In this document: positions 1-11,169 of the stretch, piece after piece | How positions within the stretch are numbered: the stretch's first letter is position 1 | Layout: every line of letters begins with the position of its first letter | Notes under the pieces: generated by a model | The model's input: the letters and a program-made list of their open reading frames with translations, nothing else | The model's database searches: none | Told to the model about the DNA's origin: nothing | Assembly: GCA_017502845.1 (NCBI GenBank) | Contig: JAFVUE010000008.1 | Span: forward strand, 62,001-126,000 | Length of the DNA stretch: 64,000 nt | Source: Clostridia bacterium | GTDB lineage: Bacteria > Bacillota > Clostridia > UMGS1810 | Direction of reading: 5' to 3' | Translations under genes and position numbers: made by a program

Positions 1-594
1 TCTTCCCGTAGGTTTGCCGTCTATGTAAAGTTCTTCGTATTCGCTGTGTGGCTCTGTGGCATCATATTTTTTCACTACACTAAAGTACTGTGCCAGTTCG
101 GGAATACGCTCCGTAAACATACCTAAATCCCACGAAATATCATCCTCTTCAATATACTCAACCAAATACCATTCCACAAGTTTTTTGAGTTCGGGAATTA
201 CTGCAGGATCGAGTTCAATCTCATCGTTAAATACCGATTTGGTCAATTCATATATATCGTGGGCAACATTGTTATGATAATTATCATAGAATTCATCATC
301 CGTTTTTCCCGCTTCTATTTTCAGAATCATATATGCATAAAACCCATCAAACTCTTCTTTTGTAATATATGATTCATCCTCATCGCGTTCACTTATCTTT
401 TCCTGGTACTTGCATATTTCATCTTCTGCCTTTTCAAATTCGCCCTGTTCGATAAGCTTGTACGCCTTCTCAAGATTACCTTTAGGCCTGTAGTTGGCAG
501 CATCGTCGTTACCGCAACTGATGAGGACAATGATAATAGCAGCTATTATAACTACAATTGCCAAAACACAGATTATAAGTTTTTTCTTATTCAT
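1..594 (-). CDS. Putative lipoprotein, truncated at the window edge
   Basis: The open frame runs from an ATG at 594 to the window edge without a stop, so only the first 198 residues are visible. The N-terminus is a lysine-rich start (MNKKK), a hydrophobic stretch of about 24 residues, and then L-I-S-C-G, a good lipobox that puts the lipidated Cys near residue 31. The mature part is acidic and rich in Glu, Asp and Lys, and looks helical (tetratricopeptide-like segments such as AYKLIEQGEFEKAEDEI). I do not recognise a family. Export and anchoring to the outer face of the membrane follow from the signal. An AGGAGA ribosome site lies just upstream, and a sigma-A promoter at 636-664 fits it as a separate unit from rpoC. 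Confidence 0.75.
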   Translation of the reverse strand, partial: MNKKKLIICVLAIVVIIAAIIIVLISCGNDDAANYRPKGNLEKAYKLIEQGEFEKAEDEICKYQEKISERDEDESYITKEEFDGFYAYMILKIEAGKTDDEFYDNYHNNVAHDIYELTKSVFNDEIELDPAVIPELKKLVEWYLVEYIEEDDISWDLGMFTERIPELAQYFSVVKKYDATEPHSEYEELYIDGKPTGR

Positions 595-635
595 ATTTTA
601 TCTCCTATTGTAAAATTATGTCGCTTCCCAACTTT

Positions 636-664
636 ATAATAACCCGATTACAAACCTGTGTCAA
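636..664 (-). promoter_or_regulatory. Sigma-A promoter for the truncated lipoprotein gene
   Basis: On the minus strand TTGACA (659-664) and TATTAT (636-641) are separated by exactly 17 bases, about 40 bases upstream of the ATG at 594. This is a prediction from consensus only. Confidence 0.65.
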
Positions 665-734
665 TACATTTATTGGAGATTTTGGTTTCCTGTAATCATC
701 CAATCACACATACTCCTTTTTAACAGGAAAACAC

Positions 735-768
735 AAAAATCCCCGAGGAAAAATCCTCAGGGATTTTT
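735..768 (-). terminator. Rho-independent terminator of the rpoBC unit
   Basis: A 15-bp hairpin with one G-T pair (AAAAATCCCTGAGGA against TCCTCGGGGATTTTT, minus strand) starts about 15 bases after the rpoC stop and ends in a T run. It closes the rpoB-rpoC transcript. Confidence 0.85.
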
Positions 769-782
769 AAGTTTTATGATGA

Positions 783-3700
783 TTACATATCGGCTGGGAT
801 GTCGAACTTATCGTCTGTGTGAACGATAGGTGTAACAACATCAACGTCTGAATAAATCTGCATACCTGTACCTGCAGGGATGAGTTTACCAATGATAACG
901 TTTTCCTTAAGACCGATAAGGGGATCGACTTTACCCTTTGTTGCTGCATCTGTAAGAACACGTGTTGTTTCCTGGAATGATGCGGCTGACAGGAAGGATT
1001 CTGTAGCAAGAGCTGTCTTGGTGATACCAAGGAGTACAGGTTTGCATGTGGGAGGTGTCTTGCCTTCAGCAACTGCCTCTTCATACACTGCATCGAACTC
1101 TGTCTTATCAACCATCGAGCCAACGAGCAGGTTTGTATCACCCTGATCCTCTACGCGTACCTTACGGAGCATCTGTCGAACGATAACCTCAATATGTTTA
1201 TCGTTGATATCGATACCCTGGAGGCGGTAAACTCTCTGTACTTCCTGAATAAGGTAGTTCTGTACAGAAGTAACGCCCTTGATACGGAGCAGGTCATGGG
1301 GATAAATAGAACCTTCTGTAAGTTCATCACCGGCTTCGAGAACCTGACCGTCTGTAACCTTGATTCTTGAACCGTAAGGAATGAGGTAGGTATTCTTCTC
1401 TCCTGTTTCGTTATTTGTAACAACAACTTCACGTTTCTTATTGGTCTCAACAAGCTCTGCGACACCTGCATTGTCTGTAACAACTGCAAGGCCCTTTGGC
1501 TTACGTGCTTCGAAAAGTTCCTCGACACGGGGGAGACCCTGTGTGATATCTTCACCCGCAACACCACCGGTGTGGAATGTTCTCATTGTAAGCTGTGTAC
1601 CGGGCTCACCGATTGACTGAGCTGCTATGATACCAACTGCTTCACCGGCATTAACAAGTTTGCCGTTTGAAAGGTTGGAACCGTAACATTTAGCACACAC
1701 ACCCACTCTGGAGTGGCAAGTAAGGATACTTCTGATTTTAACAGCTTTGATACCTGCCGCAACAACTCTCTTCGCATCATTTTCTGTCATGAGCTGATCT
1801 GCTGCAACGATAACTTCGCCTGTTTCGGGATGAACAACATCCTCCATTGCAACTCTGCCAACAAGGCGGTCATGCAAGGATTCGATGAGTTCGTTACCGT
1901 CCATAATATCGGTTGCAATGATACCCTCGTGAGTACCGCAATCGTGTTCACGGATAATAACATCCTGTGATACGTCAACAAGACGTCTTGTAAGGTAACC
2001 TGAGTCCGCTGTACGGAGCGCTGTATCCGCAAGACCTTTACGGGCACCGTGAGTTGAAATGAAGTACTCAAGTACGTTCAGACCTTCACGGAAGTTCGCC
2101 TTGATAGGAATCTCAATGGCTCTACCGGATGTATCAGCCATAAGACCACGCATACCGGCAAGCTGTTTGATCTGGTCTTTACTACCACGCGCACCGGATG
2201 TTGCCATCATGTAGATGGGGTTGAATTCATCAAGGTTATCCATAAGTGCGTTAGAAATCTTGTCAACTGTTTCGTTCCATGTCTTGATTACGCTGTTATA
2301 ACGCTCTTCGTCGGAAATACGACCGCGTTTATACTGCATTGTAATCTTATCAACTGCTTTCTCTGCCTCAACAAGAATTTCGTTCTTAACTTCAGGAATT
2401 TCCATATCAGATACGCTGATAGTGATCGCGCCACGTGTGGAGAATTTGAAGCCGAGAGATTTAATCTTATCAAGAACTTCTGCAGTTTCTGTTGTGTTAT
2501 GAACACGGATACAGTTATCAACAATCTTACCGAGGACTTTCTTATCAACAACGAAGTTTACTTCAAGTTCAAATTCGTTATCGGGATTTGTTCTGTCAAC
2601 AAAACCGAGGTCCTGGGGAATGTTTGCATTGAAGATAAGGCGGCCAACTGTTGCGTCGATAATCTTGGACTTGCGGTTGCCGTCCTTATCAACTTTCTCT
2701 CTCAGCACTTTAATAGGTGCGTGGAGACCAACTGCGCCTGTATTATAAGCAAAGATTGCTTCATCATAAGATGAGAAATATTTGCCCTCACCGGGTTCAC
2801 CGGGTTTCTGTATTGTAAGATAGTAACTACCGAGAACCATATCCTGTGTAGGAACAGTTACGGCTTTACCGTCCTGGGGCTTAAGCACGTTATTTGCAGA
2901 AAGCATAAGGAATCTTGCCTCTGCCTGTGCCTCAGGAGAAAGGGGTACGTGAACAGCCATCTGGTCGCCGTCGAAGTCGGCGTTGTATGCTGTACATACG
3001 AGCGGATGGAGCTTGAGTGCTCTACCCTCAACGAGGATGGGCTCAAACGCCTGAATACCAAGGCGGTGAAGTGTAGGAGCACGGTTGAGGAGTACGGGAT
3101 GTTCTTTGATAACATCTTCGAGCATATCCCAAACTTCGGGACGAACACGCTCAACCATACGTTTTGCACTCTTGATATTATGGCAGAATCCATCGCTGAC
3201 CAATCTCTTCATTACGAATGGTTTGAAGAGTTCAAGTGCCATTTCCTTAGGAAGACCGCACTGATAAATCTTAAGTTCAGGACCTACAACGATAACGGAA
3301 CGGCCTGAATAGTCAACACGCTTACCGAGCAGGTTCTGTCTGAAACGTCCCTGCTTACCTTTAAGCATATCGGAAAGTGATTTCAGCGGACGGTTGGATG
3401 AGCCGGTAACAGGTCTGCCGCGTCTGCCGTTATCAATAAGAGCATCAACTGCTTCCTGAAGCATTCTCTTCTCGTTTCTAACGATGATATCGGGTGCTTC
3501 AAGTTCGAGCAATCTTCTGAGACGATTATTTCTGTTGATAACACGTCTGTAAAGGTCATTCAAGTCGGAAGTAGCAAATCTGCCACCGTCAAGCTGTACC
3601 ATAGGACGGATTTCCGGAGGAATTACAGGAACTACATCCATTACCATCCATTCGGGTTTATTGCCTGAAAGACGGAATGCTTCCACTACCTCAAGACGTT

Positions 3701-4325
3701 TAACGATTCTTACTTTCTTCTGGCCCTGTGCAGATTCAAGTTCTTTCTTGAGCTCCGCAGATGTCTTTTCAAGGTCGATTTCAGCAAGGAGTTCTTTAAT
3801 TGCTTCGGCACCCATTCCTACACGGAATTTGCCTTCGCCGTATTTTTCAAGATTGTCGCGGTATTCTTTCTCGGCGAGAATCTGCTTTTTGGTAAGGTCA
3901 GTCTTACCGGGATCAATTACGATATATGCCGCAAAATAGAGAACTTTTTCAAGTGCTCTGGGAGATACGTCAAGCATAAGTCCCATACGGCTGGGGATAC
4001 CTTTGAAATACCAGATATGTGATACGGGAGCTGCAAGTTCAATATGTCCCATACGCTCACGACGTACCTTTGAACGGGTAACTTCTACGCCGCATCGGTC
4101 GCAGACAATACCCTTATATCTGATTCTCTTATACTTACCGCAGTAGCACTCCCAGTCCTTTGTAGGACCAAAGATACGCTCACAGAAAAGTCCGTCGCGT
4201 TCGGGTTTGAGTGTACGGTAGTTGATGGTTTCGGGCTTTTTTACTTCGCCTCTGGACCATTCTCTGATTTTTTCAGGAGAAGCCAGGGCAATCTTTATAG
4301 CATCAAAATTATTGTATTCTAACAT
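783..4325 (-). CDS. rpoC: DNA-directed RNA polymerase subunit beta'
   Basis: This is the beta' subunit of RNA polymerase, 1180 residues, a normal length for Firmicutes. The N-terminal zinc-binding cysteines are at C60, C62, C75 and C78. The catalytic magnesium loop [12 protein letters not shown] begins at N448, with aspartates D450, D452 and D454. The second zinc site is visible further on (a Cys in DCGT and the cluster [11 protein letters not shown]). The end has the usual bridge-helix/trigger-loop and clamp sequences ([16 protein letters not shown]). The ATG at 4325 has AGGAGATAAGCC upstream. It follows rpoB by 15 bases, and both belong to one transcript that ends at the hairpin at 735-768. 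Identity is certain. Confidence 0.98.
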   Translation of the reverse strand: MLEYNNFDAIKIALASPEKIREWSRGEVKKPETINYRTLKPERDGLFCERIFGPTKDWECYCGKYKRIRYKGIVCDRCGVEVTRSKVRRERMGHIELAAPVSHIWYFKGIPSRMGLMLDVSPRALEKVLYFAAYIVIDPGKTDLTKKQILAEKEYRDNLEKYGEGKFRVGMGAEAIKELLAEIDLEKTSAELKKELESAQGQKKVRIVKRLEVVEAFRLSGNKPEWMVMDVVPVIPPEIRPMVQLDGGRFATSDLNDLYRRVINRNNRLRRLLELEAPDIIVRNEKRMLQEAVDALIDNGRRGRPVTGSSNRPLKSLSDMLKGKQGRFRQNLLGKRVDYSGRSVIVVGPELKIYQCGLPKEMALELFKPFVMKRLVSDGFCHNIKSAKRMVERVRPEVWDMLEDVIKEHPVLLNRAPTLHRLGIQAFEPILVEGRALKLHPLVCTAYNADFDGDQMAVHVPLSPEAQAEARFLMLSANNVLKPQDGKAVTVPTQDMVLGSYYLTIQKPGEPGEGKYFSSYDEAIFAYNTGAVGLHAPIKVLREKVDKDGNRKSKIIDATVGRLIFNANIPQDLGFVDRTNPDNEFELEVNFVVDKKVLGKIVDNCIRVHNTTETAEVLDKIKSLGFKFSTRGAITISVSDMEIPEVKNEILVEAEKAVDKITMQYKRGRISDEERYNSVIKTWNETVDKISNALMDNLDEFNPIYMMATSGARGSKDQIKQLAGMRGLMADTSGRAIEIPIKANFREGLNVLEYFISTHGARKGLADTALRTADSGYLTRRLVDVSQDVIIREHDCGTHEGIIATDIMDGNELIESLHDRLVGRVAMEDVVHPETGEVIVAADQLMTENDAKRVVAAGIKAVKIRSILTCHSRVGVCAKCYGSNLSNGKLVNAGEAVGIIAAQSIGEPGTQLTMRTFHTGGVAGEDITQGLPRVEELFEARKPKGLAVVTDNAGVAELVETNKKREVVVTNNETGEKNTYLIPYGSRIKVTDGQVLEAGDELTEGSIYPHDLLRIKGVTSVQNYLIQEVQRVYRLQGIDINDKHIEVIVRQMLRKVRVEDQGDTNLLVGSMVDKTEFDAVYEEAVAEGKTPPTCKPVLLGITKTALATESFLSAASFQETTRVLTDAATKGKVDPLIGLKENVIIGKLIPAGTGMQIYSDVDVVTPIVHTDDKFDIPADM

Positions 4326-4340
4326 GGCTTATCTCCTCTC

Positions 4341-7300
4341 TTAAAATTCGTCGTCTTCAAAGGAATCAAGATCCTCTGCGTTTTCGATATCTACTACATC
4401 ATCAAGGTCTTCAAAATCCAGCAGGTCGATGTATTCGTCTTCATCAGCTTCCTTAATGAAAGGCATATCATCCATCTCGCTGTCGAGTTCGGGTTCATCT
4501 TCTTCTACATCTTCGTAGTCATCATCCATGAATTCATCATCTTCAATGATGTCTTCTTCCTCGCCATCGCTGCCGAAGTCGAGCTCGTCGCCCTCAAGGT
4601 TGAGACGGAGTGAACCTACGTTATCATCCTCTTCGTCCTCCTTGATGATGATTTCTGCACCCTCTTCGTCAAGAACAGTTACGTCGAGTGCCAAGCTCTG
4701 CAATTCCTTGATAAGAACCTTGAATGATTCGGGAACTCCCGGCTTGGGTACGTTATCGCCTTTAACGATGCTTTCATATGTCTTAACACGACCAACAACG
4801 TCATCGGACTTAACAGTAAGGATTTCCTGAAGTGTATATGCAGCACCGTATGCTTCAAGTGCCCAAACCTCCATCTCACCGAATCTCTGTCCACCGAACT
4901 GAGCTTTACCACCCAGGGGCTGCTGAGTAACAAGTGAGTAAGGACCTGTGGAACGGGCGTGAATCTTGTCGTCAACCAAGTGAGCAAGTTTCAGGTAGTG
5001 CATATAACCAACGGTTACCGGGTTATCAAAGGGTTCACCGGTTCTACCGTCATAAAGAACTGTCTTACCGTCTTCGGAGAAACCTGCCATTTTGAGAGTT
5101 TCTCTGATTTCGCTCTCTGTTGCACCGTCAAATACAGGTGTGGCAATCTTCCAGCCGAGAGCTTTTGCTGCATAACCGAGATGTACTTCAAGTACCTGAC
5201 CGATATTCATACGTGAAGGTACGCCCAGAGGGTTGAGTACAATCTGGAGAGGTGTACCATCAGGGAGGAAAGGCATATCCTCTTCGGGGAGGATTCTGGA
5301 AATAACACCTTTGTTACCATGACGACCCGCCATCTTATCACCAACAGAAATCTTACGTTTCTGTGCAATATAACATCTTACAATCTGGTTTACTCCGGGG
5401 GGCAACTCGTCGCCGTTTTCCCTTGTAAACACTTTAACGTCTACAACGATACCGGATTCACCGTGGGGTACACGGAGTGAAGTATCGCGAACATCACGTG
5501 CTTTCTCACCGAAGATAGCACGGAGCAATCTTTCCTCTGCGGAAAGTTCTGTTTCTCCCTTGGGCGTTACTTTACCAACAAGGATATCGCCTGTGCGGAC
5601 TTCAGCACCGATTCTTACGATACCGCGTTCGTCCAGATCTTTAAGAGCATCTTCGCCAACGTTTGGAATATCTCTTGTTATTTCCTCCGGACCGAGTTTT
5701 GTATCTCTTGATTCTGACTCGTATTCTTCAATATGGATTGATGTGAATACGTCGTCTTTAACAAGTTTTTCATTGATAAGGATAGCATCCTCGTAGTTAT
5801 AACCTTCCCAGGTCATGAAACCGATAAGGATATTCTTACCGAGTGCGATCTCACCGTTTGCAGTTGAAGGACCGTCAGCAATAACATCGCCTTTTGCAAC
5901 CTTCTCTCCTACTTCTACGATTGGCTTCTGGTTGATACAGGTGCTCTGGTTAGAACGCAGGAACTTTGTGAATCTGTATTCTCTTAATTTATTGCCTTTT
6001 TCCTTAATAACAACTTTATTAGCGTCAACGTAGGTTACTGTACCTGCTTCTTTTGCAAGAACAACTGTACCTGAATCCTTTGCCGCTTTGTACTCCATAC
6101 CTGTACCTACGATAGGTGATTCGGTTGTGAGAAGCGGAACTGCCTGACGCTGCATGTTTGAACCCATCAGCGCACGAACCGCGTCATCGTTCTCAAGGAA
6201 GGGAATCATAGCGGTAGCAACTGATACGATCTGTCTGGGAGATACGTCAACGAAGTCAACCTTTTCGGGTTCCACTTCGATGAACTCATCTCTGTATCTT
6301 ACGATAACTTTGCTGTTTTCAAAGCTGCCGTCTTCTTTAATCTTTTCACTGGCAGGTGCTACAGTGTAGTTATCTTCTATATCCGCTGTCATATAAACAA
6401 CTTCATCAGTAACCTTGAGTGTCTTCTTATCAAATTTGCGGTAAGGTGCCTCAATGAAACCGAATTCGTTGATTCTCGCATAGGATGCAAGTGAGTTGAT
6501 AAGACCGATGTTGGGACCTTCAGGAGTCTCGATAGGACACATACGGCCATAGTGTGAATGGTGAACGTCTCGAACTTCGAAACCTGCTCTCTCACGACTC
6601 AGACCGCCAGGACCGAGGGCTGAAAGACGTCTCTTATGTGTAAGTTCTGCAAGGGGGTTTGTCTGATCCATGAACTGTGAAAGCTGTGATGAACCGAAGA
6701 ATTCCTTAATAGCAGAAACTACGGGACGTGAGTTAATCAAACTCTGGGGTGTGAGTGCATCAACATCCTGAATAGTCATTCTTTCACGAACGATTCTCTC
6801 AAGACGTGCAAGACCAATTCTGAACTGGTTCTGCAAAAGTTCGCCAACTGCACGGAGACGACGGTTACCAAGGTGGTCAATATCGTCTGTTGTACCGATG
6901 CCATACTGGAGGTTCAACTGATAGTTAATAGAAGCATAGATATCAGCAATGATGATATGCTTGGGAACAAGCTCATCCATTCTTCTGCGGATTTCTGCTC
7001 TGATTTCGTCCTCTGCAGTGAACTGCTCAAGAATTTCTTTGAGCACACTGAATTTAACCTTCTCGGCAATTTCCATATCGGAAATATCGAAAGGAACGTG
7101 GTTTTCTATGCGAACCATATCATTAGAGAATACTTTAACTTCTCTGCCGTCTACTGTAAGGTAAACAGTGTTGATACCTGCAGTTTCAATTGCCTCTGCC
7201 TGTTCACGGCTGATAAGGTCTCCTGCTTTAACTATAATCTCGCCTGTTTCTTCGTCAACGATATCACGTGCTGCCTGACCGTTTCTTACGCGGTTAGCCA

Positions 7301-8138
7301 TAGCAAGTTTCTGGTTAAACTTGAAACGGCCTACTCTTGAAAGGTCATATCTCTTTGCATCAAAGAACAGTGAGTTGATAAGTGATGTTGAACTGTCTAC
7401 TGTGGGGGGCTCACCGGGACGAAGTTTCTTGTAGATTTCAAGCAATGCTTCCTCTGTATCCTGAGTAGAATCCTTCTCAAGTGTAACAAGGAGTTTCTCT
7501 TCCTCGCCGAAGAGTTCAAGAATCTGCGCATTGGAAGAAAGACCCAACGCACGGATAAGTACAGTTACAGGAATCTTACGTGTTCTGTCAATACGAACAG
7601 AGAGTATATCATTGGAATCATTCTCATACTCAAGCCATGCACCACGGTTGGGGATAACCTGTGATGTGAAAAGTTCCTTACCTGTTTTATCATGATCCAT
7701 AGCGTAGTAAATACCGGGGCTTCTTACAACCTGGCTGACAATTACACGCTCAGCACCATTTATAATGAATGTACCCTGGTCTGTCATAAGAGGCAGTTCG
7801 CCCATAAAGATTTCCTGCTCTTTTACTTCGCCGGTTTCCTTATTAATAAGCCGCACTTTAATCTTAAGAGGTTTTGAATATGTGGCATCACGTGCCTTAC
7901 ACTCTTCAATAGAGTATTTGGGATCGTCCTCAAGATAGTAGTCGCTGAATTCCAGCACAAGATTACCCGAGTAATCACATATCGGGGACACATCTTCCAA
8001 TACTTCTTTTAATCCCTTATCAACGAACCACTGATAAGAGTTCTTCTGTATTTCGATTAAGTTTGGCATTTCAAGAACTTCGGATGACTTTGCATAGCTC
8101 ATTCTCTCATTCTTGCCAAGCTTGATAGGATGTACCAT
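4341..8138 (-). CDS. rpoB: DNA-directed RNA polymerase subunit beta with a long acidic tail
   Basis: This is the beta subunit of RNA polymerase, 1265 residues from the ATG at 8138. That start gives the family N-terminus [15 protein letters not shown] and has a GAGGTGA ribosome site 10 bases upstream. The frame stays open to 8336, but that stretch overlaps the promoter and does not look like RpoB. The rifampicin region reads [20 protein letters not shown], and the C-terminal core has [19 protein letters not shown]. After the family's usual end (near [10 protein letters not shown]) come about 95 more residues that are almost all Asp, Glu and hydrophobics, with very few basic residues. The usual upstream neighbours rplJ-rplL are absent; lonB lies there instead. 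Confidence 0.97.
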   Translation of the reverse strand: MVHPIKLGKNERMSYAKSSEVLEMPNLIEIQKNSYQWFVDKGLKEVLEDVSPICDYSGNLVLEFSDYYLEDDPKYSIEECKARDATYSKPLKIKVRLINKETGEVKEQEIFMGELPLMTDQGTFIINGAERVIVSQVVRSPGIYYAMDHDKTGKELFTSQVIPNRGAWLEYENDSNDILSVRIDRTRKIPVTVLIRALGLSSNAQILELFGEEEKLLVTLEKDSTQDTEEALLEIYKKLRPGEPPTVDSSTSLINSLFFDAKRYDLSRVGRFKFNQKLAMANRVRNGQAARDIVDEETGEIIVKAGDLISREQAEAIETAGINTVYLTVDGREVKVFSNDMVRIENHVPFDISDMEIAEKVKFSVLKEILEQFTAEDEIRAEIRRRMDELVPKHIIIADIYASINYQLNLQYGIGTTDDIDHLGNRRLRAVGELLQNQFRIGLARLERIVRERMTIQDVDALTPQSLINSRPVVSAIKEFFGSSQLSQFMDQTNPLAELTHKRRLSALGPGGLSRERAGFEVRDVHHSHYGRMCPIETPEGPNIGLINSLASYARINEFGFIEAPYRKFDKKTLKVTDEVVYMTADIEDNYTVAPASEKIKEDGSFENSKVIVRYRDEFIEVEPEKVDFVDVSPRQIVSVATAMIPFLENDDAVRALMGSNMQRQAVPLLTTESPIVGTGMEYKAAKDSGTVVLAKEAGTVTYVDANKVVIKEKGNKLREYRFTKFLRSNQSTCINQKPIVEVGEKVAKGDVIADGPSTANGEIALGKNILIGFMTWEGYNYEDAILINEKLVKDDVFTSIHIEEYESESRDTKLGPEEITRDIPNVGEDALKDLDERGIVRIGAEVRTGDILVGKVTPKGETELSAEERLLRAIFGEKARDVRDTSLRVPHGESGIVVDVKVFTRENGDELPPGVNQIVRCYIAQKRKISVGDKMAGRHGNKGVISRILPEEDMPFLPDGTPLQIVLNPLGVPSRMNIGQVLEVHLGYAAKALGWKIATPVFDGATESEIRETLKMAGFSEDGKTVLYDGRTGEPFDNPVTVGYMHYLKLAHLVDDKIHARSTGPYSLVTQQPLGGKAQFGGQRFGEMEVWALEAYGAAYTLQEILTVKSDDVVGRVKTYESIVKGDNVPKPGVPESFKVLIKELQSLALDVTVLDEEGAEIIIKEDEEDDNVGSLRLNLEGDELDFGSDGEEEDIIEDDEFMDDDYEDVEEDEPELDSEMDDMPFIKEADEDEYIDLLDFEDLDDVVDIENAEDLDSFEDDEF

Positions 8139-8303
8139 AAATTTAATCACCTCGTAAAAATTTTTAAGCCGTGCAGCGCAAAATATCCGTTTTCTCCCGT
8201 TATTGCTCGGAAAAATAACCAAAAACAACACGAAAAGTACCTGGAATTTCTGTAAAAACAGACAAACTCCACGCATTAAAATAGGATATGATTGCAGTTT
8301 ATT

Positions 8304-8332
8304 ATGATAACACACCCTTGTCAATATGTCAA
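8304..8332 (-). promoter_or_regulatory. Sigma-A promoter of rpoB-rpoC
   Basis: On the minus strand TTGACA (8327-8332) and TATCAT (8304-8309) are 17 bases apart. Transcription would begin near 8297, giving a leader of about 160 bases before rpoB. I saw no recognisable riboswitch or ribosomal-protein leader in it. A second TTGACA half lies 4 bases further inside and is probably unused. Confidence 0.8.
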
Positions 8333-8371
8333 GCATTATTTTCTTAAATTTTCAAAAAAATTTTTTGCACG

Positions 8372-8397
8372 AAAAAAGCGGTTGCTACACCGCTTTT
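8372..8397 (-). terminator. Terminator overlapping the end of lonB
   Basis: The arms 8374-8382 and 8389-8397 form a 9-bp GC-rich stem (AAAAGCGGT), followed on the minus strand by a T run. The stop codon of lonB (8385-8387) lies in the loop, so the last codons of the gene also form the terminator. It insulates lonB from the rpoB promoter. Confidence 0.8.
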
Positions 8398-9995
8398 CCG
8401 AAACATGATTCTATTACCTCGTCTATTGTATTTACACGGACTATCTCAAGTCCATAGTCTTCAAACATCTCCTGATAGTTGTCCCACGGTATTATTACCT
8501 TCTTTATTCCCGAACGCCGCGCTGCATCGAGTTTTGCAGCAACACCGCCGACGGGTTTGACTTTACCCATAATGGAGAGCTCACCCGTCATGGCAAGTTC
8601 CCCGGGAATTGGTTTGCCAGATATTGCGGAATACACCGCACAAAACATCGCTATTCCTGCCGATGGTCCGTCAACAGGTATACCTCCGGGGAAGTTAAGA
8701 TGAATATCATAATTCAAACAGTTGATGGAAAATTTGTTTGAAAGAACCGTCATGACATTGGATACCGCGGATTTGGAAGAACTGATTCTTTTCAGTTTTT
8801 GCCCTCTGCCCTCAAATTCTTCTTCATCTACGATACCTGTGGTAATGAGGTTTCCTTTTCCGTTTATACTCTTTGCCGCGGTCGCTTCAACCTCCATAAC
8901 TGTACCATGGTCTCTCCCCGCTACGGCAAGTCCGTTTACAACTCCAACCTCATCGTCTCTGGCTATTTTCCTTTCCATGACAGGGCTGTATCTTCCGAAT
9001 TCAAGTACCCACTCCACATCCTTGACCTCTATATTATTCCTCCCCTCAACCAATGCGGAACTTCCGGCAGTCTGCACTATATTAACCGCATCTCTGCCGT
9101 TGGATGCATATCTGGCGATGAGGGAAGAACATTCGGGAGGCAGGTCGAAACCACCCTTTGCGGCTGCGCCCTTTGAAATCTGCTCTACTTCTGTTCCCGA
9201 AAGAGGACGGAAGAAAATCTCTACACATCTTGAACGGATTGCCTCGGGGATTTCCTCAGGGGAACGCGTTGTTGCACCAACAAGTCGAAAATCTGCCGGA
9301 AGACCTTTCTGAAATATTTTGTGGATATGAGGGGGAATATTGGAATCTGAACTTGTATAGTATGCACTCTCAAAAAACACACGTCTGTCCTCTAACACCT
9401 TAAGCAAACGGTTCATCTGTATTGGATGAAGTTCCCCTATCTCATCTATAAAGAGTACTCCGCCGTGTGCCTTGGTAACAGCGCCGGGTTTCGGCTGAGG
9501 CACTCCTGCATTGCCGTATGCACCTGCGCCCTGATATATGGGATCATGAACCGAGCCGATCAGTGGATCAGCAATACTCCTCTCATCAAACCGCATTGTG
9601 GTAGCATCTGTTTCTATGAACTTTGCACTCCCGTTAAATGGCGACAGAGGGCTTTCCTTGGCACATTGAAGTATAATCCTCGCCGCCGCGGTTTTACCTA
9701 CTCCCGGAGGCCCGTAGATAATAACGTGCTGGGGATTTGGTCCGCATAGGGCGGCTTTAAGCGCCTTTATCCCCTCTTCCTGTCCGATGATATCGTTCAT
9801 ATTCGCAGGACGTGTCTTTTCGCATAGCGGTACTGACAAGCCCACAAGTTCCATCCTTTTTAGTTTATCAAGTTCTTTCTGTGAATCGGAATTCACAGCA
9901 TTCCTGCTTCCTCGCTGGTTTCTTAAAAGAGACAAGAAATACAAGCCGGTTATAACTGTGAAAACCAATTGTACTCCCATAAAAAATGACGACAC
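8385..9995 (-). CDS. lonB: ATP-dependent protease LonB (sporulation-type Lon)
   Basis: A Lon-family protease of 536 residues, the short LonB form rather than the ~800-residue LonA. The N-terminus is a single hydrophobic segment (residues 6-24), so the enzyme may be membrane-tethered. The AAA+ domain follows: Walker A GPPGVGKT at 95-102 and Walker B GGVLFIDEIGEL. The C-terminal protease domain has the Ser-Lys dyad: S445 in DGPSAG and K488 in GGVAAKLDAA. In Bacillus, LonB is made in the forespore; a sporulation role here is inferred from that and from spoIIE and spoIID in the window. The start is GTG at 9995, with GGGGGAGG 7 bases upstream. It has its own terminator and is divergent from the gene at 10174. 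Confidence 0.92.
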   Translation of the reverse strand: MSSFFMGVQLVFTVITGLYFLSLLRNQRGSRNAVNSDSQKELDKLKRMELVGLSVPLCEKTRPANMNDIIGQEEGIKALKAALCGPNPQHVIIYGPPGVGKTAAARIILQCAKESPLSPFNGSAKFIETDATTMRFDERSIADPLIGSVHDPIYQGAGAYGNAGVPQPKPGAVTKAHGGVLFIDEIGELHPIQMNRLLKVLEDRRVFFESAYYTSSDSNIPPHIHKIFQKGLPADFRLVGATTRSPEEIPEAIRSRCVEIFFRPLSGTEVEQISKGAAAKGGFDLPPECSSLIARYASNGRDAVNIVQTAGSSALVEGRNNIEVKDVEWVLEFGRYSPVMERKIARDDEVGVVNGLAVAGRDHGTVMEVEATAAKSINGKGNLITTGIVDEEEFEGRGQKLKRISSSKSAVSNVMTVLSNKFSINCLNYDIHLNFPGGIPVDGPSAGIAMFCAVYSAISGKPIPGELAMTGELSIMGKVKPVGGVAAKLDAARRSGIKKVIIPWDNYQEMFEDYGLEIVRVNTIDEVIESCFGKAV

Positions 9996-10108
9996 AAATA
10001 TTCCTCCCCCAAAAATAATCTGTTGGTGTTATTTTTTCCGTTGAAAGGGGTTTTATGCGGAGAAAAAACAAATATGTCGTTTTTTATATTATATAATGTA
10101 AAAAAAAC

Positions 10109-10137
10109 TTGTAAATATATAAAATTAGTGGTATAAT
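10109..10137 (+). promoter_or_regulatory. Sigma-A promoter of the DUF2232-gdpP-rplI-dnaB operon
   Basis: TTGTAA (10109-10114), a 17-base spacer and TATAAT (10132-10137) lie about 35 bases before the ATG at 10174. A weaker divergent pair for lonB (TTTACA, 16 bases, TATAAT on the minus strand) overlaps the same AT-rich stretch. Confidence 0.75.
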
Positions 10138-10173
10138 ATTTTTTACTATCTTAAAATTCTACGAGGTAAGCAT

Positions 10174-11169
10174 ATGAAACGCGAAAATTTAATTTTTATC
10201 ATAAATCTCCTTATAGTGGCAACCCTCTGTGCATGTGCCATACTCATTCCCTATGCATCATTGATATTCACATTGGCATCTGTAGGATTCTTTGCCGTAT
10301 TCACATATAAAAATACTGCAGGAAAGAGTTTTGCGGCGCTGGCTGTGGCTTTGGCTGTAACCTTTACAATATACTTCCTGTTTGGTATAACCGTCGACAC
10401 AATATGCGGAGCAGCTTCAAGTTTTTGCCTTATAGCGTTAAGCGGCGGAGCAATCGGTCTTATGATGAGGAACAAATGCAGTTACAGAACTGTTTTATCC
10501 GGCGGCGCATTTGTATTCCTTTTGCCATTCCTGATAGAATTTGCAAGATTGAGAATATATTACGGCGTTGACCTGATTCAGGTTATGATAGCAGAGCCGC
10601 TGGATGCGATGTTTGCGGCCATAGCTTCCATACCCAAACAGGACCTTATTGATGCAGGAGCAGAAAGTGCACTTCTCTTATTTGCAGAACTTGAAAATAT
10701 GAAGTGGCCTCTTATACAGCAGATGGCTTCCATATTCCCCGCTTTTCTTATCATAATATGCTCACTCTGTGCATTCCTCACATTTTTATTCTGCAGAAAA
10801 TTCGTCTTCTGCAGATATCGCACAGTAATGCATGAATACCCTCACTTCCGTGAATTACAGCTACCCCGATCCACATCATGGTTGCTCACAATACTTTATG
10901 TTGCAACAATGTTTATGGGAGCTTCCCCCTTGTCGGGAGCAATTAAAAACATAGTTATTATCATTTGCGCACTTTATGCAATATGCGCTGTTTCTGTCAT
11001 AGATTTCCTTTTCGCAAAAATAAGGGTACACTGGTCCCTTCGTGCTCTGACTTACTTGATCGCTTTCCCGATAATCCTCATGATCGATCCTACTATTCCT
11101 GTTATAGCAGGTATCATAGACAGTATGTTTGACTTCAGACGTTTGCGGAGAAGGAAGACTGAAATATGA
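10174..11169 (+). CDS. DUF2232 (YybS-like) integral membrane protein
   Basis: A 331-residue polytopic membrane protein with about eight hydrophobic segments and a basic C-terminus (RRLRRRKTEI). Its sequence and its position directly before gdpP, rplI and the replicative helicase match the YybS/DUF2232 family, which sits in the same order in Bacillus and many Clostridia. The biochemical function of the family is unclear; some members resemble S-components of ECF transporters. The ribosome site is ACGAGGTAAGCAT. Its stop overlaps the gdpP start by four bases (ATGA at 11166-11169), so the two are translationally coupled. Confidence 0.85.
   Translation: MKRENLIFIINLLIVATLCACAILIPYASLIFTLASVGFFAVFTYKNTAGKSFAALAVALAVTFTIYFLFGITVDTICGAASSFCLIALSGGAIGLMMRNKCSYRTVLSGGAFVFLLPFLIEFARLRIYYGVDLIQVMIAEPLDAMFAAIASIPKQDLIDAGAESALLLFAELENMKWPLIQQMASIFPAFLIIICSLCAFLTFLFCRKFVFCRYRTVMHEYPHFRELQLPRSTSWLLTILYVATMFMGASPLSGAIKNIVIIICALYAICAVSVIDFLFAKIRVHWSLRALTYLIAFPIILMIDPTIPVIAGIIDSMFDFRRLRRRKTEI

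Noticed and set aside
8139-8336. Upstream extension of rpoB to an ATG at 8336 ([12 protein letters not shown]...)
   Set aside because: It overlaps the -10/-35 promoter, has no good ribosome site and does not match RpoB; the ATG at 8138 gives the conserved N-terminus.
8385-9995. lonB gene as LonA or ComM/RadA
   Set aside because: It lacks the large LonA N-terminal domain and has the Ser-Lys protease dyad that ComM and RadA lack; the size fits LonB.
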